Positions 34,326 to 45,530 of a DNA stretch of 64,000 nt are shown here, one piece after another. The position numbers and the translations under genes were made by a program. Source of the stretch: Anagrus nilaparvatae (lineage: Eukaryota; Arthropoda; Insecta; Hymenoptera; Mymaridae); contig JAKSXM010000231.1 in the NCBI GenBank assembly GCA_022575985.1, positions 4,032,501-4,096,500 of the forward strand. Direction: 5' to 3'. Numbering within the stretch: position 1 is the stretch's first letter; each line of letters opens with the position of its first letter. Below the pieces are notes generated by a model. That model did no database searches. It was not told the origin of the DNA and worked only from the letters and a program-made list of their open reading frames with translations.

Positions 34326-34800
34326 CTAGGAGCCGTGTGTAGAAGCGACCGAGATGGACAGTTTTTGCACGCGGCACCAAAGAGGGGACAATGTAGGACG
34401 TAGAAGGATATCTATTTATTTATTTATTTATATACTTATTTATGTATTTATTTATTTATATATTTATTTATTTATAAACTTACTTATTTATCTAGTTGAC
34501 GACACGGCGAAATAACAAGAAGGAGAAAGAAAGGATTAATGGATGGAAGGATCTTCAACCAAAGAAGATACATGGCCTTAAGTCAACCCGATGTAATGTG
34601 ATAAACGGTTCCGGGCTGACTTGTATAAGGTATGATGACGGGTGAGTTTAGTCGGTAAACATGGGGCAATGCATTCTTTGCAGAGTGCCTTGCCATCATG
34701 GAGTCCGACACTGTTCAGAACACCGGGTTCTGTTCGTGCGTAACGCATTCTCACCTCTCTGCCAGTGTGCAAAAAAAAAAAAAAAAAAAAAAAAATTATT

Positions 34801-35929
34801 AACTCCGCTATACCAGTCCTAAACCCGGAGCCTCATAAGGCTCAGGAAGGAGGAAGGTAGTTCTGGCCGCCTTATCCAGGTTGAACTAGAATCAGAGATA
34901 CTGGACATAGCTTTCTGGAACAACTGAGGCTGCCCTGTAAACGGGTCCTATGCCTTGCTTTTCTCTATGGGACACGCAAATGGCTGACCCAATGCACTTT
35001 CATTGATTATGCCGCAGATAGCTCATAGCTCTCTGGAATAATTGAGGCTGCCCTATAAACCGGGTCTATGTCTTGCTTTTCCTTTGTGCATCCTTAATGA
35101 ACGTGCTGCAGCTCGCTATCCTTATGGATCCTGACCTTTATACTTATGTATCTCTGAGGAATCGGAACACCAAAAGGGGCTCCAAGGTCTTCTCCAAATT
35201 TAAGTGCGATTTAAGCCATATGCGAGGTCGCTTTAGGCCTTATGTATATGGCTCTTAGCATGGGAGATTTCCACCTTGAGCACAGCGACGCAGCCGATTA
35301 AAGGTTAGTTGCGGGCTCCGCTAAACTATGATTGGAGGTTATTATTTTCTGGTTTAGTAATGTGTGAAGGTAAAGCTCGGGGCCAGGAAGACTCCGGCCT
35401 TTCTGGATGGTCGTGGCAGACCCAAGGAACTCTAGCTGTGTTTGAGGAAACTCTAAAATCCTCCACCGTGTGTCTGCCCATGCTGGGCATGTGTGTTTAC
35501 ATACATATTTGTAATATGTGTGTCTACGCGCATGCGCGGTATGGACAGTATGACGTGCGGCGTGACCCGTGAGTGCCCAAAGAGGATCCTGGATGGGGAA
35601 GCGAGCTGTCTGGTTGCATGCCGAGCAACCTGAACCATCTTTGGCCTCTGCTGACGCAAGGCGGTTGGTGGGGTACTCTGCAGCCGGAGCCCATCATTAA
35701 CGGCTTGGCGATGTTGCCGGTATGTACCCAAGCTGCTAGAGGACTCTAAGTTTCCGAAGCGAATTATGCTTTTATTCGTGGAGGAATGGGAGGAGCAAGG
35801 TAGTGCAAGTACATGCCGTCAGCTATATCCTCTGAGATGCAACCAGTCTGCATGTCAGCTGCCCAGAATGTGAGGGGTCGAAGGGGGCCGTTGCACATGG
35901 AGTGGTGAATCCTTAATGAAATGAAAATG
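34801..35929 (+). promoter_or_regulatory. 5' UTR of R1-like copy B
   Basis: A GC-richer non-coding leader with an internal repeat (CTGGAACAACTGAGGCTGCC at 34915 and a variant at 35033, each followed by a similar GTCTATG / TTGCTTTTC stretch). R1-clade promoters lie in the 5' UTR, so this probably holds one. Short frames here are not conserved genes. Confidence 0.55.
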
Positions 35930-37264
35930 TCTGAAAAAAACACAAACAAAAGCGTGAATAAAAATGATAAGAATATCCAATATTCTTCTACACAGGACAT
36001 AGACTGTGAAATCGTAGATGGAGGCCAAGAAAGCGATATTTTTCAGGCGACTTTTGCCAGTACTTCAATTGGCAAAAACGTCACGAACTTGAATCGATGT
36101 CATGTGACAATCGAAAAGATATATGAAAAGATGCTATCTCACGTTGCACAAATGGAAGAAAAAATTAAAAAGCAGACTAACATTTCGATGGTAATCTAAG
36201 ACGGTGTTAGGCTGATAAAGAATAATCTAAACAAGCTGAAGACAATTACAGGCATGCAAGTGCGAGAAGTACTGTCTATCGAAACCGAACTTAACACATT
36301 CGCTGCGTCATGGGCGCCACGCGCCCATGATTTGCGTGAATTATGTGCGTCATGGGCGCAATGCGCCCATGGTTTATATCTCACAAATTATCAAAAATAT
36401 CTGCGGAATTCAATTATAAATGATTTCTAAAGGTAGTTTCGGGTTAGTTAATGATATTTTTACAATAGTGCAAGTCAGGGTTGGTTTTCAACCTATTTTA
36501 AAAAATTTCCTCATTTTCACAATATGGAAAATATTATAACGATGAAAAATTACTTTTAATTACAAAAATTATCCTTTTTTAAATAAATACGTAAAAAAAT
36601 ACAACTTTTGAATATTTTTTTAAGAATATGCACCTTCCATATGAAAAAATTAAGTAAAAAATCATGGGCGCATTGCGCCCATGCCGCACCTGATTAACGC
36701 TGCGTGAATCGTGTGCGGCATGGGCGCAATGCGCCCATGCTGTTTTTTTTCAGGAAACCGTAAAACACGACTAAAACATCATAAAAAACATGCTCTTATC
36801 GTAAAAGAAGAATAATTGATGAATACAAGCAAAACGCACCTATTTAGAAACTGCAAAAATATCAAAACGCAGCGAATGTGTTAAGCAGTATATTAGTGAG
36901 CAATCTAAAGCTACTCAAAATACAAAGAAAAAAAAAGGTTTCGAGAAAATTCTGAAGAGGGAAATGAGACAGGAAAACAGACTCCCTCAAAGTAGCCTGC
37001 AAGCGGGAGTAGCCCAAAAAATTTGGCACTGAAAGCCAATTCTGCTGCATCTGCGGCAAAACAACTCGCAGCTGCCAGGGCAACCAAGCCGCCAACGTGT
37101 CCTAGACTTACTGTTTCATTGGTAAGAATTACAAATGAAACAGTGACGGAAATGGAAGGAAATGGAGACAAGACGCCGGAACCTACCGAAACTCCTCCTG
37201 GGGATAATGAGGACTTCCAAGAGTACACTGGCCGACGGAACAGGAGAAAGAATAGAAAAAAGTT

Positions 37265-37320
<56 letters not shown>

Positions 37321-38102
37321 GAGAGAAAAAAAAAGAAAAGAAGAAAGGGAACGCCAAGGGAAAAGCGAAGCTTCCTAGAGCTAGAGACAAGGCAGACGCA
37401 ATTAAGCTACCAGAAGGGAGAGCGTACGCGGATGTCTTAAAGCAGATCAAGGAAAGCGTTAGCGGAGAAGCTACTGCAGCTAACATTTGTGCAGTAAGAA
37501 AAACTCAAGCCGGTAACGTATTGATCGAGATGAGAGGAAAAACAGAAGGGCAAACAGCTCTTTTTGAGGCAGTCAAGGCAACAATGGGGGAGAACGTGAA
37601 CGTAGCATGTTTGACACCACGTCGAAACCTCCAGATTCGGGACATCGATTGCCTAACTACGGAAGAGGAAGTAGAGGCAGCCCTGAAAACTGTACTGGAG
37701 GAAACTGGACCGATCCAGGTAAAGCTATCTCAGTCTAATATGCGAGAGCAAAGATTAGCCATAGTAGAGATAGATGAAAAAGCTGCTTTTAAGCTGGTCA
37801 AGAAAGGAAGCATTAACCTATGTCTGTGTAACTGCAGAGTAAGGCTGCAGTCAACTCCCCTGAGATGCTTCAGGTGTTTAGCTTATGGACACATAGCTAA
37901 AAATTGCAAGGTACCTGACCGAAGTAGACTTTGCTTTAAGTTGGATTGCTTTAAATGTGGTATAGGAAACCACAAGGCAGATGAATGTACAGGAATGCTG
38001 CAATGCTTTCTCTGCAAAGCTGCCAAAATGAAGAGAAAAGAACTCAAGGATTTCCCGGGATCTAGGAAGCACGCTGAGTTCAAAAATGCGACCACAAAAT
38101 GA
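35930..38102 (+). pseudogene. R1-like gag (ORF1), copy B, split by a MITE
   Basis: ATG near 35930 (MSEKNTNKSV). The first part shows a coiled-coil-like stretch (EKIYEKMLSHVAQMEEKI), then TAA near 36197. The MITE at 36295-36880 separates it from the rest. From about 37023 the frame is open to 38102: Ala-rich segment, an (AG)n tract at 37268-37316 coding an Arg-Glu run, a Lys-rich stretch, GRAYADVLKQIKES, the QAGNVLIEMRG domain, and zinc knuckles CFRCLAYGHIAKNC, CFKCGIGNHKADEC and CFLC. A 12-bp duplication repeats CFKLD before the second knuckle. Its stop overlaps the ORF2 start as ATGA. Confidence 0.85.
36295..36880. mobile_element. piggyBac-type MITE with repeated hairpins
   Basis: 586 bp flanked by TTAA on both sides (36291-36294, 36881-36884). 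Ends are CACATTCGCTGCGT / CGCAGCGAATGTG (right copy without the last base pairs of similarity). Inside, the palindrome CATGGGCGCAATGCGCCCATG-type hairpin occurs four times with small changes, two near each end. No ORF. It is inserted in gag of copy B. Confidence 0.9.
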
Positions 38103-41069
38103 TCAAGGTAATCCAAGAAAACATGCATAGAAGCTGGATCGCAAACCAGTTTATGTACCAAATTGAGAGGGAGATCAAGGCTGACCTGTGGATCATCAGC
38201 GAGCAGTAATCAGCAGGTAATTCAAACCCAACCACCTGGTTTGGGGACGAACTTGGAACAGCAGCTATTTGGGTCGTGAATTCTGGAAATGTTCCAGTTG
38301 AAGCAGCAGGAAGGGGTAGGGGCTTTGCGTGGATCAGAAGCAAAGCCATAACGTACGTGAGTTGTTTCCTAACTCCAACAGGACCTATACAGAACTATTA
38401 TACGAAGATAACAGACATAGAGGACTTCGCGAGAGAAGCGGGCGGCAATTTAATTGTTGCAGGAGACTTTAATGCCAAAGCTGTTGACTGGGGTATGCCT
38501 TATACTGACTCAAAGGGAGCAGCGACACTGGAAATGGTATCAAGGTTGGGCCTCGCTGTTCTAAACGTGGGTAACACCACAACCTTCAGAAGGCCCAACT
38601 ACGTTAAAACAGTAATAGACACATCCTTCGCATCTGAAGGCCTGAGTACGAGGGTCAATAATTGTCCTTACTGCGAGCGACCAATACATTTCGTTCGAAA
38701 TTCAGCATGAGAGACAGCCCCCTGGAGTGGCATATAGGCCAAAACCAAGAGGATAAAACCTTAACAAGCTGAACAAAGAACGATTTATACGAGTTTTAAT
38801 GACGGGACAAAGGGCAATTCTAATGAAACCCCGCAGAGTAGGAAGTAAGGAAGACGTGGAGAAAGTAGTATCCGAAGTAATGACGCTCCTTAAAAAAGCA
38901 TATGAAGCTTCCATGCCTCAAAAAAGGTTAAATGGAAGGAACCCACCTTTATACTGGTGGAACACAGAAATCGCAGAGCTAAGCAGACAAAGCCACATAA
39001 CGTGAAGAAGCAAGGGAACTGATGATAATTCATAAAGAAGCGATCTTCGAGGCGGGCGATCAATGCCAGTAAGATCCGCTGTGAAAGGAACCTATGTCTC
39101 GAAAAAGACAACGATCCCTGGGGATTAGGCTTCAAGATAGTCACGAAGAAGCTAATGGGCTTCGTGGCTAGCTCACTAATGGACGAAGAGGAAGCAAGGA
39201 CAGTAGTTGATGCTCTGTTACCGATGCACCCGACGAGAATAGACCAAGAGGAGGATATTAGTCTAAACGATGTCCCGGACTTCACGCAAGAAGAGCTGTT
39301 CGCTGCCGTGGACTCTCTCAGAAATAAGAAAGCCCCCGGCCCAGACGGCATACCAGCCGAAATCATAAGAATTGCCGCAAACGAGTGTCCGTCATTGATG
39401 TTAATGATGTACAACACGTGCCTACGAGCTGGAGTCTTCAGTAGGCGATGTAAAAAAGCACTACTGGTTTTTATCAGTAAAGGAAAGGGAGATCATACAC
39501 TCCCGTTCTACTGGCGACCTTTAGGACTATTGGATACAGCAGAAAAGGGCTTTGAAAAAATGCTACAACCGCGTATTTTAAATGCAGTAGAAGCAGCAGG
39601 GGATTTATCTCCTCGGGGGCAGTCCACGATCGGGGCTGTGAAGGAGGTCGTTGACGCGATAACGGGGGCCCAAACGGGTAATCATTACTCTCGTAAAATT
39701 ACTCTTTTGGTTACCCTTGACGTCAAGAACGCATTCAACTCGGCAAAGTGGACAAAGTTCCTGCAAGGACTAAAAGACTTTGCAGTACCAAAATATTTGA
39801 TGCGGGTAATGAAGAGCTACCTAAGCGACAGAGTACTATTGTACAAGACCCTTCAAGGGAAGAAGAGTAGGAAAGTGACAGCAGGTGCAGCTCAGGTCTC
39901 CATACTGGGACCTGACCTATGGAACATCTCTTATGATGGTATCCTAAGACTAGAGCTGGCGGATGGCTGCTTTATGATAGGCTACGCAGATGATATTGCT
40001 GTGATCGTAGCAAGTAACGTGCAACAAGCTCAGAACAGCTTGAGCGTCTGCATGTTAACGTCAAGCGCATTGATGGAAGAGCACGGTTTAAGTCTGGCAG
40101 CCGCTAAGACAGAGATCGTGATGTTCACGATCAATACCGGAAGCAACTTAATACCGTACCGTAATTAAACGGAAGCAAATCAATACCGTCATTCCAATAC
40201 GGGTCGATGAGGATACTATTATAGAGACGAAAAGGTTCGTCAAATATCTTTGAATAGTTCTGGATACGAAGCGGACCTATTCTGAGCATATTTCTTAAAG
40301 GGTCAAGAAGGCAGGTACCATGACAATGGCCTTGAGCAGGCTGATGTTAAATATGAATGGCCCTAAGCCCAGCAAAAGAAAGCTACTAATGTCCGTAACT
40401 CACTCCATCTTATTGTACGGAGCGGAGATTTGGGGTGAGGCACTGGAAAAGGATATCTATGCAAAAGGCATGATAAGAGTTTAGAGGCAGGGTGCTCTGA
40501 AGGCTTATTGCGCATACAGGACTGTCTCAGAAGCGGCAGTTCTTGTTATTGCCAGAATTATTCCAATTCAGCTTCTTGCAAAAGAGCGCAAGCTTATATA
40601 CGAAAGAAAAAATGAGGAAGACCTAGAATATATTAAAGCGGATGTTAGGAGAGCTACAATGTTGGAGTGGCAAACGCTCTGGGTGGACCGCGCGGATAGT
40701 GCATGGACCAGGCACCTCATAAAAGAGGTCGCACCCTGGACTCAGAGGGGGCACGGAGAGGTAAACAACTTTTTGACACAGTTCCTCAGTGGCCATGGGC
40801 TTTTCCAGTCTTATCTTTTCAGAATGGGGAAGGTCGTGAGCCCAGAATGTGTATTTTGTCCCGACAAACGAGACGACGCGAGTCACACTTTTTTCGAGTG
40901 TGACCGCTGGATAACTAGAAGGAGGACGCTGGAGGCAGAGATGGAGATGGAGGAAGTCACACCCGATAACATAGTTGAAAAAATGCTCCAGAAAGAGGAA
41001 TCATGGAGCGTTGTGGCAAGGTACGTGGAGGAGATTCTGCGTACAAAAAAGTTATTGACGACACCCTAA
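38099..41069 (+). pseudogene. R1-like ORF2 (endonuclease + reverse transcriptase), copy B
   Basis: The start ATG overlaps the gag stop (ATGA at 38099-38102). The endonuclease has AGDFNAKAVDWGMPY and TIIDTSFAS-like sequence, with a TAA near 38209 and a frame change near 38670. The RT frame 39155-40168 carries NKKAPGPDGIPAEI, VFISKGKGD, a deletion that removes the YGFRRG box, AAQVSILGPDLWN and GYADDIA near 39983. Beyond 40168 the thumb is frameshifted, and 40659-41069 holds the C-terminal zinc motif (CVFCPDKRDDASHTFFEC). It is more complete than copy A at the 5' side but not functional. Confidence 0.88.
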
Positions 41070-41223
41070 CTAGGAGCCGTGTGTAGGAGCGGTCAAAATA
41101 GACGGTTCTTGCACGCGGCACCAATGGGGGGGAAATGGAGGACGTACAAGGATATTTATTTATTTATTTATATATTTATATATTTATTTATTTATATATT
41201 TATATATTTATTTATTTATAAAC

Positions 41224-42222
41224 TGTAATGCGAAAGGGTTGTTATTAATTAAATATAAAACATTGATTACCTTTAACATTATCTGCTACTATTTTCCTGA
41301 AAACGGGGTAAAACTGGGAACTTGAGGTTAGGTTATTTGTAAAGAAAGATGAACATATTAATATAATTTAATAATAAAAGATTATTTATTAAATTATAAA
41401 CTTAGAAGAGTTTATAAAGGAGGTTAGATGTATGAAATATTTACATGAAGTTCACGGGCTGCAGCGCGCATGATTAAACAAATATGGCCGATGGCCTTGA
41501 AATAATTTTGAGCTCATTAAATGTTGCACGTGACGTGCTTAACTTCGATTATCACAAAGAGTTAATTTGGATTAATGTGCAAACAAGTGCCTAAGAAATA
41601 TTTATTATAATTATAAAAAAAATTACCTTGTGATAATCGATACTAATCGCGCACGCACTATGCAAATAATGTACGTAAATCATACACATGAATCACACAC
41701 GCACATTCGTTTAATTGCTTCTTCGCGATTATTATAGCCTCGCTGTGGCTTTTACAAATTAATAATTATAAAGAAATAATAGTAATATTTTACAAAGAAA
41801 CCTGTGATCACTTTATTAATTTATAATAATTTTTACCTTAAGGATTTGGAGCTTCTGATTTATAATAAAAAATAAAGTTAGTCTTAATATAACGACTTAG
41901 ATTTTTACGTGTCTTTATCCTATCGACACTAAATTCTCACTTATTAATAAAAATGACTTTAATAAAAAGAAAACTAAAAAAAAACTATTAATGATACAGA
42001 AAAACTAGTTTAGTTATATAAAAATTTAACTAATTATCACTAATAATGGAATACTAAATTTTCGAGCTATAAAATGTGCTCTTATTACTTGTGTGTCTAA
42101 AGCGACAATGCTGTTCGTCGTGCGCGGGGGAGAGATGTTTCATGTGAGCGCCGCAAGCCGCGGGCTCTTTACTTTCTAACTTCATAACGCGGCAATATTT
42201 CGAATATATATTCTGCGTTACA
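41224..42222 (+). mobile_element. Solo LTR (999 bp)
   Basis: It starts TGTAATGCG and ends TGCGTTACA, TG...CA with short inverted ends, flanked by AAAC on both sides (41220-41223, 42223-42226). Removing it restores the R1-like 3' UTR order seen in copy A (TTATAAAC then CTATCTGACGACA). No coding sequence. The family (Gypsy, BEL) is not decidable. Confidence 0.75.
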
Positions 42223-42639
42223 AAACCTATGTATATATCTATCTGACGACATGGTGAAATAACAAGAAGTAGAAAGCAGGAATCTACAGGATGAAAAGAC
42301 AAAAGAAAGAAAGGATCTTCATTTAAAGAGGATACATGGCCTAAGTCAACCCGATGTAATGTGATAAACGGTTCCAGGTTGACTTGTATAAGGCAGAATA
42401 GCGGGTAAGTTTAGTTGGTAGCTTGCCAGCGTGATCCGAGTCAAATCGGAAGCACGCTGACATGGAGTCCTAGACATACTTGGGGGCTGGGCCCAAGTAT
42501 GCATTACGCATTCTCCCCTAGAGAAAATATTTAGTTGTACAGTTTTCAGAGCTTTAGCTCTATAAATTCGCCCAACTTTATATAAGCGCCCTTGCTCGCA
42601 TGCAAACCAAAAAAAAAAAAAAAAATTATTATTATTATT

Positions 42640-43420
42640 ATTATTGTTATCAATAACAGGTTGTTTATTATAATTAGATTTCAATAAGTTAATGTTTTCT
42701 TTTAGTATTGCACATTTTTCCTCTAATTCACTATTTAATTGGAGCAATAATTTATTTTCTCTTATTAAAAATTTTTGACTATCACTAGATTTCAAATCAT
42801 TATCTGTTAATTCATTAATATCATAAGTGTATTTTTTTAAAGAATTTTCACTTATTTGTTTATTTTTTTCCAACAGGTTTTGACATCTTTTTTCAAGTTC
42901 TTCAATTGTACTATTATTATATTTATTGAAAGTATTTAATCTAAGTTGAGTACTTTTTTCTAAGATAGTATTCTATTTTTTTTCTAATTCAATGTATTTA
43001 TTTTTAATATCAGTATTATCAAGATCAGTTACTATATTATTATATTTTAAAACTGCCTCATCATATTTATTTTAAAAAATTTTAAATTCTATTTCATATT
43101 TATCAATAAGTTTTTGAAGTTCTAAATTATTAGTAGAGGAATTGAGTTCATCATTAGGTTTACTATTGATGCTACTTTGTCTTTTTTTTCACAGTATTTA
43201 ATTAAGAAGCCTTTTAAATTCAATATGTTTTTAATTTTTTTCAGACAACTGACGTGGTAGGCGTTGCCAAAGTTTATACATACTCTAATTTTTACTACTG
43301 ATTTGGTATTGGATTTTTTTAAAGTAAAACACTGTAATGGTAAATTACCGTGTGTATTATCTTGTGTCGAATCTATGTTATCAATGAGTGAAATCTGTAT
43401 TATCAAATCTATAATAATAA
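42640..43420 (-). pseudogene. CR1-like retrotransposon ORF1, N-terminal piece
   Basis: Minus-strand frames: near 43406 a PHD-like finger remnant (VCINFGNAYHVSCLKKIKN), then after a frame change a long coiled coil (NLELQKLIDKYEIEF; IEELEKRCQNLLEKNKQISE; LNSELEEKCAILKENI) and finally an Asn run coded by (AAT)n at 42627-42650. Stops and shifts are present. The Asn run continues in the piece at 30560-30870. A PHD-like finger plus coiled coil is known in ORF1 of insect CR1-group elements. Confidence 0.65.
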
Positions 43421-43459
43421 AAATCTATATTTTTGATGATTTAAAATTTTTCATTTTAA

Positions 43460-44237
43460 CCCATTAAGTCCGAAGGCCTTTTTTACGTGTCGATTTGTAA
43501 ACCGCTTCAAAAAATATATTATATACTAGAAATTACAAATAAAATGATGGTCCCTTAAGTAAAAAGAGTTGCTTTTTAAGAATCTGAGGTCAGATTTTCG
43601 ATTAAGACTTCTGGAAAGTCAGTACAGTGGGTCAAAGTTGGCCAAAATTATAAAAAAAACGTTACGTAAAAGATCTGATTATTATGTTACAAAACGCTGT
43701 AATTTTACTAAAAACCGATACATTTTCTTTTATTTAATTTTTAGAACTTATGTTTTCACCACAAGAAAAAAATTTAATTTTGGAGAGTGAAAATATAATT
43801 TTTCATTTGCCTCCAGAGTCCATATAAAAGTATCTTATACTTACTCGTATATTATCTTTAATTTTAGCATTATTAACTTTTCCCAACAAATTTCCCTCAA
43901 AATTTTCCGTCCGCCATTTTGGAAATTTTTTCCCGCGTTGAAAATATAAGTTCTAAACATTAAATAAATAAAAATGTAGCGGTTTTTAGTAAAATTACAG
44001 CGTTTTGTAACATAATAATCAGGGCTTTTACGTAACGTTTTTTTTATAATTTTGGCCAACTTTGACCCGCTGTACTGACTTTACAGAAGTTTAAATTGAA
44101 AATCTGACCTCAGATTCTTAAAAAGCAACTCCATTTACTTAAGGGACCATCATTTTATTTATAATTTCTAATATATAATATATTTTTTGAAGCGGTTTAC
44201 AAATCGACACGTAAAAAAGGCCTTAGGACTTAATGGG
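43460..44237. mobile_element. TTAA-flanked palindromic MITE
   Basis: 778 bp with TTAA at 43456-43459 and 44238-44241. Ends are CCCATTAAGTCC / GGACTTAATGGG. The arms of about 330 bp are near-perfect inverted copies, so the frames at 43569-43790 and 43841-44059 read the same peptide from both strands. TTAA duplication and CCC ends suit the piggyBac group. Confidence 0.88.
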
Positions 44238-44241
44238 TTAA

Positions 44242-44525
44242 ACTGATAATCAAGTGCACAATAAATAAAGCACAGTTCACTGAAAATAAACACAATTTTA
44301 ACATGAAACAAAACAACAGTAAACACAATGTAAAAATTTGAGTTCTGCCAAGAGATGTTAATTTAATACAATTAAAATGTTTTATTATAGTTTATGTTCC
44401 TAAGGATCTATAACTCTAATTTCTAACTGAATCAAGTCACTTTTTTATTTTTTGTTACCTTAAGATTGAAAAAGAAATACCAGATTAGCAGAAAAAAATT
44501 ATTGCGGGTTTTTTAATTGTTTTGT
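44242..44525. other. AT-rich sequence, nothing assigned
   Basis: Probably 5' flank or UTR of the CR1-like ORF1 on the minus strand. No clear signal. Confidence 0.3.
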
Positions 44526-45000
44526 ATTTTTAATTTTGAGAAAAAATTTTTGAAAAATTCGGTATGAGATCCAAAAAATGACTATAAACAAACTTTCTAA
44601 AACTAGTACTTTTATAGAAATAAATTATGTACTAAGTCAAAAAGAAAAAAAAAGTTGAAAAGAAAGCTGTTTTTTGTATTTTTTCGTATAAAAAATTTTG
44701 GGAAAAAAATTTTCAAAAAATTCAGTATCAGATTCGAGATATCGAGTAAAAACTATACTTTCAAATGTAAGTACTTTCGTGGAAATAAATGAGGTATTAC
44801 ATCCAAATTAAAAAAAAAAAAGTACCTCGAGATTTTTTGGTAAAAAAAATTTTGAAAAAAAAAATTAGGTCTTAATGTAATACTGGTTGTGAAATATGAC
44901 ACACACACACATTCATCCATAGATACTTTTTTTAAAAACCGGTTTTTTAGCTTCCTGGGGTCTCAAAACGTGCTTATATGAGCAATTATTTTAAAAGTGC
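44526..45000 (+). repeat. Dispersed repeat family R, third copy
   Basis: AAATAAATTATGTACTAAGTC, GTACTTTCGTGGAAATAAAT, TTAGGTCTTAATGTAATACT, a (CA)n run and GGGGTCTCAAAACGTGC. Matches 25691-25890 and the reverse of 27915-29350. Confidence 0.75.
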
Positions 45001-45530
45001 TACTTAATTTGAGCCTGGAATCGTAGTTTTTTTTTTGAGAGCACATCGATATGACCCATGTTGTCAGGTAGTTTGAACCTTCAGAAAACCGAAAAAAATC
45101 GCGAACAAGAAATCGGCGATAGGTGCTTTTATGTCAAAAACCGTGTTTTTCGTATCTGAGCTACCCTAAATTTTTAAAATAACTTTTTAGGTAAATAAAA
45201 TTTTAAAAGATAGATAAAAAAATCTGATTTCCAGGGAAAAACCACTCCAGAAGAAAAAAAAACTTATCTTTTTACGATGAAATTTAGCCAAGTTATCATC
45301 AATTTAAGATTTTGCTCAAATTTGTCTTAAAAAAGATTGAAATTTAATTGAAACAAGCCTGTTTTTGAACTTTAAACATGCATTACTCGCTTGATTTTCA
45401 TCGTAAAATAATAATTTTTTTTTTTTAAATCGATTAATTTTTTCCTGGCAATTCATTTCGTTAAGAAAAAAATAATTTTTATTGACCAAATTTTGTTCTT
45501 TAGATCAAAAACTGTGTTAAGCAAATCTTG
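45001..45530. other. AT-rich sequence, nothing assigned
   Basis: No gene or repeat family is recognised. Confidence 0.35.

Larger units (their letters stand above)
30871..34795 (+). mobile_element. R1-clade non-LTR retrotransposon, copy A (5' truncated)
   Basis: It begins inside gag right after a (TTA)n tract and ends in a 25-nt A run (34771-34795). The 3' UTR holds a (TTTA)n block at 34410-34490. Partial gag and a mutated ORF2 remain. It is followed, after TTATTA, by copy B in the same orientation. Confidence 0.9.
34801..42626 (+). mobile_element. R1-clade non-LTR retrotransposon, copy B (near full length, with two insertions)
   Basis: It starts near ACTCCGCTATACCAGTCC right after TTATTA and ends in an A run (about 42608-42626) followed by (TTA)n. 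It contains a 5' UTR of about 1.1 kb, gag, ORF2 and a 3' UTR. Two later insertions split it: a TTAA-flanked MITE (36295-36880) and a solo LTR (41224-42222). With those removed it is about 6.2 kb, normal for the R1 clade. Confidence 0.9.

Noticed and set aside
36911..37486. 191-codon minus-strand frame with a Leu/Ser run
   Set aside because: It is the opposite strand of the gag frame and its (AG)n tract.
43569..44059. Two similar small proteins on opposite strands
   Set aside because: They are mirror images produced by the palindromic arms of one MITE, not two genes.
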